Assembly: GCA_001310715.1 (NCBI GenBank)
Contig: BAXV01000134.1
Span: forward strand, 1 to 5,822
DNA from: Pseudovibrio sp. JCM 19062
GTDB taxonomy: Bacteria; Pseudomonadota; Alphaproteobacteria; Rhizobiales; Stappiaceae
Reading direction: 5' to 3'
Length of the DNA stretch: 5,822 nt
Below are positions 1 through 5,792 of the stretch, one piece after another. The notes beneath the pieces were generated by a model, which saw nothing but the letters and a program-made list of their open reading frames with translations, made no database searches and was not told the origin of the DNA. Every line of letters starts with the position of its first letter. The stretch's first letter is position 1. A program made the translations under genes and the position numbers.

Positions 1-185
1 GTGCGGACTTGTGGTTGCTGGTGCTGCACTGCCCTGCTTCCCGCGTTCCAGAATATGCGGATAAGTTGCGCGCCGAAGGGGCACAAATGGTCACGGTGAC
101 ACCGCTGGACTACGTGTTCCACACCGCAACCCCCCTTTTTGAGCCGCTGGCCGCAAAAGTCGCCATGCAAGACTTAAGGCACTGA
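1..185 (+). CDS. hisG: Partial C-terminus of ATP phosphoribosyltransferase (HisG), probable
   Basis: Only the last 60 codons are present. They read in the frame beginning at base 3 and end with TGA at 183-185. The peptide ends with VTVTPLDYVFHTATPLFEPLAAKV and a short tail (written here as VTVTPLDYVF then HTATPLFEPLAAKV). From memory this aligns with the end of the Caulobacter HisG protein, which has VTVSRPDYVF followed by a helix. HisG condenses ATP with PRPP as the first step of histidine synthesis in the cytosol. The visible part is a C-terminal alpha/beta segment (LWLLVLHCP, then a helix with KLRAEGA, then a strand) and contains no catalytic residue, so the call rests on family resemblance alone. 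A strong hairpin terminator follows 10 bases after the stop, so this is the end of its transcript. The upstream part lies outside the window. Confidence 0.6.
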   Translation, partial: ADLWLLVLHCPASRVPEYADKLRAEGAQMVTVTPLDYVFHTATPLFEPLAAKVAMQDLRH

Positions 186-195
186 TATAAAACAT

Positions 196-226
196 AAAAA
201 CGCACTCCACTCCAAAGTGCGTTTTT
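196..226. terminator. Bidirectional intrinsic terminator after hisG
   Basis: The 11-base arms AAAAACGCACT (196-206) and AGTGCGTTTTT (216-226) pair perfectly around a 9-base loop. A T-run closes the + strand copy, and the A-run gives a T-run on the minus strand. It therefore can stop hisG from the left and the convergent cargo 1 gene (-) from the right. From here to 360 I see no gene; the DNA is AT-rich. Confidence 0.88.
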
Positions 227-360
227 ATTGAGCTGGTTTGCGTTTTTTAGGTGATTCACTGCGTTGGTTTGTGGAGGACGAGCTTTGTAATTCTTTGACC
301 ACTATAGCTCTAAACTAGCATCTCATATTCAATCCAGCTTCAATGTTTTTTTGCAACGAT

Positions 361-1433
361 TTACTTAAAGAAATCATCAATGAATTGAAAGCTCAATTGC
401 TTTGTATTCTTTTCTTGTTCTAGGGTTCCCTTGACATCACCAAACACTGAAGTGATATCTTGAAGATCTTGATCTGTATAAATAAGAGAAAACACGCCGT
501 GGGATTTGAAGAAATCTTTATGTTTCTTCATCTCTTTGTCAAAATTGGCCGCCGCTTCCTCATTTATTTTTTTTCTGTGTTTTATCCTTTGTTCCTGTCA
601 GTCTTCCATGAGATGACCATGGAGAAAGCTCAAAACCAACCTTGTCCATCGTATCCGGATTGATGACAGTAAAATCCAGCCGGTATTTGTGTTTTTTCTC
701 GCGGCCATCATAGCGAAACTCTGGAATCAGCAGAGGTACATCCTCTGGCTTCTCTGCATTGCGTACATATTCAGCGTACATTTCAGCAATTTCATCTTGG
801 TACTTTGAACCTGCGCTCCTCACAAGAACGCTTTTAAAGAACGTCAAGTAAGCATCTACGTCGTTGAATGTGATTTTTTCATCTTTATCGGGAACAACGA
901 GGCCAGTTTCCAAGACGTGCCCTATAGACCAATATCGCTTCTTAAAATGGCGAATTTCACTCTTATCATTTTCCCATTGGCCATTCTTGAAGCGTGGTGA
1001 AATGAAGAGTCCAAAGTCCGCATTATTCTGCCCAATCCAAAGCTCTGCCTCATTTACTGTTGGACGTTTTTTTATACAACTCTTCATAGTGGCTAAGGTA
1101 TGAGCGCCGTAAAAACTTATCTAGGTATTCCTTTAGAGCACTCGACTGCTTAATTATATCAAATAGTTCATCATACCGTGTTGTAAATCCATTGGTTGAT
1201 AAATGCTCCCGAAAGCCTTCCATCCAAAGCTGTACGTAATGATCGGGCGAATTGATGATTTCATTCTTCAGGTCAATGAATTCGCCTGTCTTACCACCAA
1301 TTAGGGCGTTTAGTGATGCCTCACTCTCAATAGTTGTTTCTTCTAATACTCTTGGAAGTATACTCCGCAACTCTTTCTTAAGAGATTTAATAAGTTTGTT
1401 ACGGGCCGTTTTGGCTGGATCACGTTTCGCCAT
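361..1433 (-). pseudogene. Cargo 1: conserved-looking protein of unknown function, two homopolymer frameshifts
   Basis: Three overlapping minus-strand frames form one protein. Frame 1 starts at ATG 1433 (MAKRDPAKTARNKLIK). The frame changes at an A7 run (1067-1073), and again at an A8 run (567-574). The last frame ends in DDFFK and TAA at 361-363. Removing one A from each run gives a continuous 356-residue product with no other stop, and 1073 minus 2 bases is exactly 357 codons. As read, the pieces are 1050-1433 and 560-1087, plus an unlisted tail at 361-559. The protein has a lysine-rich N-terminus, a helical middle, and a C-terminal part with PEFRYDG (237-243), YRLDF (250-254) and FELSPWSSHG (267-276). 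The acidic spacing E238, D253, E268 recalls PD-(D/E)XK nucleases, but the usual final lysine is absent (E-L-S). I do not recognise the family with certainty. The gene is AT-rich compared with tag and cheZ, which suggests transfer. It is convergent with hisG and has its own promoter. Confidence 0.75.
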
Positions 1434-1496
1434 AATCTCATCTCAAGATTGTAATTTGAAAATTTACGTGAAATGTACAGCATTGAGATTGAAATC

Positions 1497-1525
1497 GTTA
1501 TGTCTGATAGCCTAAGAACCGTCAA
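1497..1525 (-). promoter_or_regulatory. Candidate sigma-70-type promoter for cargo 1
   Basis: Read on the minus strand, TTGACG (1520-1525) and CATAAC (1497-1502) are separated by 17 bases. They match the consensus -35 at 5 of 6 positions and the -10 at 4 of 6. Transcription would begin near 1490, leaving a leader of roughly 57 bases before ATG 1433. A second TTGACA lies a little farther upstream but has no good -10 partner. The rest of 1434-1607 is AT-rich and shows no gene. Confidence 0.45.
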
Positions 1526-1607
1526 ATTCAACAACTTACTATTAGTGTCAAAGATAAAGTGTGAGCAGCCCCTATTGAAAGTTCCATCTTGAAAGTTAGT
1601 GCATGGT

Positions 1608-1742
1608 TGGTCGTTGACCATTCCCATGGCTTGCATGAAGGCGTAGGCGGTGGTTAGGGCCAGCACAGAACCAGCCACGTTTCTTCAAGTCTTGGGAGAT
1701 GGAGGTGGAAATCTCTATTTTGTCCACTTGGCGGAGGATGGC
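1608..1742 (-). repeat. Degenerate copy A of the tag 3' region
   Basis: This stretch aligns with the intact tag gene at about 3852-3985, same strand. By hand it matches about 107 of 129 positions, with one 1-base insertion. Read as tag it gives LRQVDKIEISTSIS and then QDLKKRGW, against LRQLGKTEISTTIS and KDLKKRGW in the intact gene. After a frameshift in the GPTT region it continues as YAFMQAMGMVND. It stops at VND, so it lacks the zinc-binding HVEGCCC end and the stop region. Several differences in the LKKRG part are synonymous third-position changes, as expected if it came from a once-functional tag. It cannot make a glycosylase. It separates cargo 1 from cargo 2. Confidence 0.9.
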
Positions 1743-2056
1743 GATCAGGTGTGACTGGAATGCTATGGGCGTTCTAGCGGCTCTCGGTCTGGTGGCTGTT
1801 GTCTCTTGCAGGTTATTTGTCTGAGCCTTACCTGAATTCTCAAAGATCCCCTAACCCTAATGGTTATCACTCATATATCTCGGATTCGCTTATTGATATC
1901 TAGAAGTTTCTGGCAAATGGGCCGCTTGTTCAATCCTGTGACGGGTCGTTAGAGGAATCCGGCAGAGAGGTAGCCATAAAAGGGTTTTGGTTGGCAGGGC
2001 GGCGGGCCAGTGTAATTCTGATTAATGTGAGAGCCACTTAGTGGCCGCGAGGAAAC
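1743..2056. other. Non-coding stretch between tag copy A and cargo 2
   Basis: No convincing reading frame is present on either strand. Any similarity to tag fades out just inside the left end. Close to the cargo 2 start there is a short palindrome, GCCAC-TTA-GTGGC (2033-2045). It is followed by a GAGGA Shine-Dalgarno-like stretch (2049-2053) only three bases from ATG 2057. I found no persuasive -35/-10 pair. The stretch most likely holds the cargo 2 promoter and leader. Confidence 0.6.
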
Positions 2057-2799
2057 ATGAGAACGCAGAGGAATAGTTGGATCATCGGCAGCTTACTCGC
2101 CGTATCCATAGTCGGCACAGCCTATGGAGAGGACATGAATCTCACCGACCAACAACTCGAAGCTGCAATCCAGAGCCGCCTGACAGATCAACTGGGAAGT
2201 GCAGAAGAGGCGACAAGACTGAGCGATTTCTTGATGCGCGAGGTTTTGACGTGGAAACCGGCAGTAACCAACATTGATGATGCAGACAGCATTATCGCAT
2301 ATGCCTTTGGAAACCGCCTTGATGCCCACGCAATCGATTACCGGGTCCGATGAACCAGCAACTGGCAGATGTTGTTGTCGATATTTATAATGAGATCCAC
2401 AAGCCAGTATATGCACAATGGGAGATTGCCGAGGAGATTGGTGACCGTATTCCAGCGGCAGATTTGGTCTCAATTGAGCCGCTGATCAACGACAATGGCG
2501 ATGTGGTTTACCTGAGCACCAGAGGTGTTGCCGAAGAGGTCGTTCAGCATGTAGGCGGGGCGGATAATTTGGGAACCGCCGTTGTGGTCGGTTTTTACGA
2601 ACATCATCTGCGTACTGTTGAAACCTCTCGCGCTTTGGGGATTAACGCCTTTGGTCCCGAAGGATACCCCATGCCCCATAATTACGACGCAGACTCCGGC
2701 CAACCATGGACACGCGACGCCGCCAATTTCATCTTGTACGAGGTGGCAGTTCGAGCCGGCGTAGAACGTGAGCAACTCACGAACGCTCAAGACGATTAG
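2057..2799 (+). pseudogene. Cargo 2: exported DUF218/YdcF-like protein split by a probable frameshift
   Basis: Two frames overlap at ATGA: 2057-2353 and 2350-2799. I read them as one gene with a base missing near 2330-2331. Adding one G there turns the junction into LDAHGNRLPGPMNQQLADVV. The whole then becomes 248 codons (247 residues). The N-terminus is a signal peptide: basic MRTQR, a hydrophobic core IIGSLLAVSIVG, and likely cleavage after TAYG. The mature part contains ADSIIAYAFGNRL, then a helix (MNQQLADVVVDIY) followed by KPVYAQWEIAEE, then YLSTRGVAEEVV, then TAVVVGFYEHHLRTVETSRALG. This order resembles DUF218 proteins (YdcF, SanA, ElyC type), whose members act at the envelope. The match is by layout and no reaction can be assigned. 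Alternatively the ATGA overlap could be a real two-gene coupling, but the second piece would then lack a start of its own kind and a signal peptide. It is flanked by tag copies A and B. Confidence 0.65.
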
Positions 2800-2808
2800 T
2801 CTTGAGCG
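2784..2808 (+). terminator. Perfect stem-loop overlapping the cargo 2 stop codon
   Basis: CGCTCAAGAC (2784-2793) pairs with GTCTTGAGCG (2799-2808) around the loop GATTA. The TAG stop (2797-2799) lies in the loop and first stem base. No T-run follows (CCGTAAATTTG), so it may protect the transcript end or be a weak terminator. Confidence 0.5.
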
Positions 2809-2837
2809 CCGTAAATTTGAAGGTATTCGGAAGGCTG

Positions 2838-2869
2838 GCAACGAGGTGGCAATGACACTGCCTCGTTGC
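2838..2869 (+). terminator. Second hairpin downstream of cargo 2
   Basis: GCAACGAGG (2838-2846) pairs with CCTCGTTGC (2861-2869) across a 14-base loop. The bases after it are TGTTGCAGCTTTG, with no strong T-run. It lies just before tag copy B and could end the cargo 2 transcript together with the hairpin upstream. Confidence 0.4.
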
Positions 2870-2895
2870 TGTTGCAGCTTTGCAGCGCCCAAGCG

Positions 2896-3071
2896 TATCC
2901 CCCTATACAGGCCGCACTAATACCTCGCGTTTTGCTTCCACCACGTCGCGGCAGCAGCAGCCTTCTACGTGGTCGTTGACCATGCCCATGGCTTGCATGA
3001 AGGCGTAGACGGTGGCTGGGTCGGCGAAAGAGGAGCCGCGTTTTTTTCAGGTCTTTGGAGATGGCGGTGGA
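2896..3071 (-). repeat. Copy B of the tag 3' end
   Basis: This aligns with 3778-3952 of the intact tag locus. I count about 159 identities in 175 aligned positions plus one extra T (a run of 7 at 3041-3047 against 6 at 3923-3928). It keeps the tag stop codon, the VRPV end, the HVEGCCC zinc-site segment and the YAFMQAMGMVNDH core. It also keeps the 7 bases TATCCCC just past the stop. Changes near the stop are mostly synonymous or conservative. Toward the inner end the conserved GWSFVGPTT has become GSSFADPAT, and the extra T shifts the frame, so that end is decaying. It has no 5' part of tag. It separates cargo 2 from cargo 3. Confidence 0.95.
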
Positions 3072-3143
3072 TATTAGAATTCCATTGGATGACCTAATCG
3101 TTTGCTCGTCGTGCGAGGCCTGCTACATTTTGCAGTCCATCAA

Positions 3144-3170
3144 TTGGATTCGAGAAAGACCCAAAATAAT
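3144..3170 (+). promoter_or_regulatory. Weak candidate promoter for the GNAT gene
   Basis: TTGGAT (3144-3149) and AATAAT (3165-3170) lie upstream of ATG 3197 with a short 15-base spacing. The -10 is good (5 of 6), while the -35 and the spacing are poor. The surrounding 3072-3196 stretch is AT-rich and otherwise empty. Confidence 0.25.
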
Positions 3171-3196
3171 TATTTCCTCTAAGGGAGAATTTTGTA

Positions 3197-3763
3197 ATGG
3201 TGACTGCCGATTTGCATGCTGGTTGCTTGTTGAGTGAGCGTATTCATCTCATACCGCCGAGCGCTGTCAGAGTTGACGAAATGCACACTCTCATTGCGAA
3301 CTTCGGGCAGTTGCACTCCCAATTTCTTGACTGGGTCGGTAATCCGCCCTCTCCTGAGAAAACATCTCATAACATGCAAGTCGCTATTAAGAACTTCAGT
3401 GAGGGCAAGGAAGAATACAAATTCTTAATTGTAGACAACCAAACCGAAAATCTGCTCGGCTGTATAAGTCTGTTTATTCGCAATCCCTTAATCCCTTTCT
3501 TCGAGATAGGGTATTGGTTAGGAAATGGTGCAATGGGAAAAGGTTTTGCAACAGAAGCATGCGCACTCATTAAAACGATCGCGTTGGATTTCTTCAACGC
3601 TAAACGGCTAGAAATAAGAACAGCGAAGCGAAACACTCGCAGCATCAGAGTTGCGGAGCGCGCAGGGTTTCAATTGGAAGCTATATTAGTAAATGAACGC
3701 ATAGATAAAAATGGCGAGCTGGATGACACCTGCATTTACGTATGCCCGAAACTTCCAAAATGA
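3197..3763 (+). CDS. Cargo 3: GNAT N-acetyltransferase, RimJ/RimL type
   Basis: This is an intact 188-residue protein. GNAT enzymes of the RimJ/RimL group move the acetyl group of acetyl-CoA onto an amine, often a protein N-terminus; the substrate here is unknown. It starts with a typical LLSERIHLIPPS strand near residues 11-22. The centre has LLGCISLFIRN, then FEIGYWLGNGAMGKGFATEA, the acetyl-CoA-binding motif A with its pyrophosphate loop (GKGFATEA). It continues with KRLEIRTAKRNTRSIRVAERAGF, the conserved segment in which asparagine and serine precede the ERAGF helix. The length is normal for the family. AAGGGAG (3181-3187) stands 9 bases before ATG 3197 and fixes the start. Its stop is 21 bases from the convergent tag stop, with no terminator between. 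Base use is more AT-rich than tag, which suggests acquisition. It is the only undamaged cargo gene and lies next to tag. Confidence 0.9.
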   Translation: MVTADLHAGCLLSERIHLIPPSAVRVDEMHTLIANFGQLHSQFLDWVGNPPSPEKTSHNMQVAIKNFSEGKEEYKFLIVDNQTENLLGCISLFIRNPLIPFFEIGYWLGNGAMGKGFATEACALIKTIALDFFNAKRLEIRTAKRNTRSIRVAERAGFQLEAILVNERIDKNGELDDTCIYVCPKLPK

Positions 3764-3784
3764 CGCGATAGATTTCCTATCCCC

Positions 3785-4435
3785 CTATACAGGCCGCACC
3801 AGTGCCTCTCGTTTTGCTTCCACGACTTCGCGGCAGCAGCAGCCTTCTACGTGGTCGTTGACCATACCCATGGCTTGCATGAAGGCGTAGACGGTGGTGG
3901 GGCCGACGAAGGACCAGCCGCGTTTTTTCAGGTCTTTGGAGATAGTGGTGGAGATTTCTGTTTTGCCGAGTTGACGAAGGCTCGCCCAGTCGCAAACTTC
4001 AGGTCGCTGGTCGGGGGTTGGTTCCCATTTCCAGAAGTAGGCTGCGAGGGAGCCGAATTCTTCGCGCATCTCTAACGCACGGTTGGCGTTGTTGATGGTG
4101 GAGTTGATTTTGCCACGGTGGCGGATGATGCCAGCGTCCTGCACAAGGCGCTCGATATCGTTCTGCGTGAACTTGGCGACTTTCTCAAAATCAAAGCCAG
4201 CAAAGGCGGCGCGGAAGTTTTCGCGTTTGCGCAGGATGGTGAGCCATGACAGGCCGGACTGGAATCCTTCGAGGCAGATCTTCTCAAACAGACGGATATC
4301 GTTGGTGACAGGGTGTCCCCACTCATTATCGTGATAGGCTTGGTAGAACGGGTCGCCGCCATGCCACTGGCAACGGTCCTTGCCATCTTCTCCGCGAATG
4401 AGCCCCTCGGCAATCGGTGTTGTGCTCTGGTCCAT
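3785..4435 (-). CDS. tag: DNA-3-methyladenine glycosylase I
   Basis: The enzyme removes 3-methyladenine from alkylated DNA in base excision repair. The product has 216 residues. RCQWHGGDPFYQAYHDNEWG (21-40) matches the E. coli Tag start, giving Cys22 and His35 as zinc ligands and Tyr34 in the base pocket. CLEGFQSGLSW (54-64) carries the pocket Glu56 and Trp64. The strongly conserved VQDAGIIRHRGKI follows. KKRGWSFVGPTTVYAFMQAMG leads to NDHVEGCCC near the end, supplying zinc ligands His195 and Cys199. I prefer ATG 4435 over the in-frame TTG at 4456, because a GGGAAGGGCAGGG stretch lies just before the ATG and the shorter form fits the family. Everything needed for activity is present. Its last ~175-205 bases are duplicated twice to the left (copies B and A), so this gene end seems to be the insertion target that keeps being rebuilt. 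Confidence 0.97.
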   Translation of the reverse strand: MDQSTTPIAEGLIRGEDGKDRCQWHGGDPFYQAYHDNEWGHPVTNDIRLFEKICLEGFQSGLSWLTILRKRENFRAAFAGFDFEKVAKFTQNDIERLVQDAGIIRHRGKINSTINNANRALEMREEFGSLAAYFWKWEPTPDQRPEVCDWASLRQLGKTEISTTISKDLKKRGWSFVGPTTVYAFMQAMGMVNDHVEGCCCREVVEAKREALVRPV

Positions 4436-4544
4436 GGCCCTGCCCTTCCCGGTCAATTTGCTTTGCGGGTTGAGCCAGACTTGCTGTTTGGATCTGCCTT
4501 ACGACACCGCTTAAATGTTTACGTTATGTTCTCATTTAGAGCAT

Positions 4545-4567
4545 TGGCTTGCCAAAATAGCAAGCCA
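4545..4567 (-). terminator. Hairpin downstream of cheZ
   Basis: TGGCTTGC (4545-4552) and GCAAGCCA (4560-4567) pair perfectly around 7 bases. It lies between the cheZ stop and tag. On the minus strand no T-run follows, although a run of eight T follows the cheZ stop directly. It may end the cheZ transcript or lie in the leader of tag. No other gene is seen in 4436-4593. Confidence 0.45.
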
Positions 4568-4593
4568 TTTGCAGGTCGGATTACCAAAAAAAA

Positions 4594-5343
4594 TCAGTCG
4601 AACAGAGCGTCGATGTCGTCCTGTGTGACGGTGCCAGCTTCCACATCCAGCGCAGGGCCGTGGAGCAGAGCTGACGCATCATCAGCTCTTTCTGCCGCGA
4701 CACGCTCGCTGATTTCCTTGAAGCTTTCGATGCCGCCCCAGATCTCGATCATGCGGATGATGCGCTCTTCCACGAAGGAGAGTGTGTTGACCACTTTGCT
4801 GATGCGCTGGCCTGTCAGATCCTGAAAGTTACAGGCTTCGAAGATGGAGACCACCTGTTCCTGAATGTCGCCCACCAGCCCTTCATGTTCAGTCGGAACC
4901 ATTGGCATAATTGTTGCCGCGTTCTGGTCGATGAGCTCGGCTGCTGTCAGGATCTGCTCGGTTGCACCTTCCGTGCCCGAGACGATTGCACCCAGCTCCA
5001 TGGTAACGCGGCCACGCTCATCGTTGTCAACGCTGGCTTTGCTGTGAAGGGCTGCGATTTCGGTTTTGGTTTCGGCGATGGCTTCATAGATGGCGTCCAA
5101 CTCGCGTTTGAGCTTGGCAGCTTCGCCGATTTCCTCACGCAGTTCCTCAGCAACGCGTTTGGACAGTTCCTGTGGGTCGGTTCCCGGCGAGGCGAGCATT
5201 TCTTTCAGGCTGGCGATTTCTTCCATGACCTGCTGGTGACGCAACTCTCCGCCATTGTCCTGAATGGGAGCACCTTTGTCGGCATGTTTGCTGCGCGCTC
5301 CGAACTGAGCCTCTACACGAAAGGTTTTTCTTACAACTGACAT
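4594..5343 (-). CDS. cheZ: Protein phosphatase CheZ
   Basis: CheZ removes the phosphate from CheY-P and so resets the chemotaxis signal at the flagellar motor. The product has 249 residues from ATG 5343. A GTG nine codons earlier (5370) is possible, but MSVVRKTFRVEAQF is the more natural start. Long charged helices fill residues 34-110, as in the CheZ coiled-coil hairpin. The catalytic segment CNFQDLTGQRISKVV (171-185) holds Asp175 and Gln179, equivalent to E. coli Asp143 and Gln147. The end, QDDIDALFD (241-249), is the CheY-binding helix, joined by a low-complexity linker. The gene is intact and GC-rich. No cheA, cheY or cheW is visible beside it; a short broken frame lies 54 bases upstream, and a divergent gene starts farther off. 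The TGA stop is followed at once by eight T. Confidence 0.93.
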   Translation of the reverse strand: MSVVRKTFRVEAQFGARSKHADKGAPIQDNGGELRHQQVMEEIASLKEMLASPGTDPQELSKRVAEELREEIGEAAKLKRELDAIYEAIAETKTEIAALHSKASVDNDERGRVTMELGAIVSGTEGATEQILTAAELIDQNAATIMPMVPTEHEGLVGDIQEQVVSIFEACNFQDLTGQRISKVVNTLSFVEERIIRMIEIWGGIESFKEISERVAAERADDASALLHGPALDVEAGTVTQDDIDALFD

Positions 5344-5397
5344 CCGAACCCCGAACCCTTGAAGCAACACTGCTTCCTAATGAAGGGCACACCGTCG

Positions 5398-5580
5398 TTA
5401 CTCCTGTCCGGCGATGTGCTCTTTTTTGTATTCCGCCGCCGCTTCGCAAACTGGCACGAATTCACGAAGGCTGGCTCTAAATTGCAGATATTAAACGCAA
5501 TTTCGGTGGCAAGACACGCGTTTGCAGCCCTCTTTGTTGATGGCCACGATTCGCGGTTCTGCACGCCGATCAGTACTCAC
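5398..5580 (-). pseudogene. Possible small ORF upstream of cheZ with an in-frame TAA
   Basis: From GTG 5580 the frame reads MSTDRRAEPRIVAINKEG and then CKRVSCHRNCV, and stops at TAA (5491-5493). The same frame then continues without a stop as YLQFRASLREFVPV and CEAAAEYKKEHIAGQE to TAA at 5398-5400. Both halves look like protein (charged, few rare residues), and together they make 61 codons counting the final stop. This could be a small gene with one nonsense mutation, a 29-residue peptide plus chance open frame, or no gene at all. An AAGAAG stretch lies just before the GTG. I recognise no family; the RRAEPR start recalls PilZ proteins only loosely. Confidence 0.3.
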
Positions 5581-5792
5581 ATACTTCTTAGAGTGTTAAT
5601 TATTACCTTAGATTTCTTCTCATTGATTTTATAGGGAGTTCTGGTGCTGGCGGCGCGCAGCGCCGTAACAATTGATTAACCTTAGATCGCACTTGCATAA
5701 ATTACATTGATAATTTTAACTATTGATAGAGCTGCATCTCCTAGTTTTTCCGGCAGGTAATGGGGCGTTGGCAAGGTCCAAAGGAGCGTGGA
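5581..5792. promoter_or_regulatory. AT-rich divergent intergenic region upstream of cheZ and the + strand gene
   Basis: No gene is seen here. The stretch is rich in A and T except for a GC-only palindrome, CGGCGC-GCA-GCGCCG (5651-5665), which is not followed by T. The octamer CCTTAGAT occurs at 5606-5613 and again at 5680-5687 in direct order. Promoters for the divergent genes probably lie here, but I cannot place them. Confidence 0.4.

Noticed and set aside
230..260. Possible fourth tag remnant (TTGCGTTTTTTAGGT resembles the tag LKKRG region)
   Set aside because: The likeness covers only about 14 bases centred on a T-run and does not continue on either side.
1343..1678. Minus-strand reading frame spanning tag copy A and the cargo 1 promoter
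   Set aside because: Its only protein-like part (YAFMQAMGMVND) is the tag remnant; the rest crosses promoter DNA and cargo 1 in the wrong frame.
1849..1860. CCCTAACCCTAA telomere-like repeat
   Set aside because: Only two units occur in a bacterial context; chance is the simplest reading.
3078..3153. Imperfect inverted repeats that might form an integron attC site before the GNAT gene
   Set aside because: Only about 12 of 17 bases pair, and the attC core (GTTRRRY and its complement) is not found; no integrase is present.
3055..3237. Plus-strand frame running from copy B into the GNAT start
   Set aside because: It begins antisense to tag copy B, overlaps the GNAT ribosome binding site and start, and shows no domain.
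4520..4548. SOS (LexA) box in the region upstream of tag
   Set aside because: GTTC occurs once, but the alphaproteobacterial GTTC-N7-GTTC spacing is not met.
4313..4825. Long plus-strand frame opposite tag and cheZ
   Set aside because: It is the antisense shadow of two well-supported genes and has no ribosome binding site or known motif.
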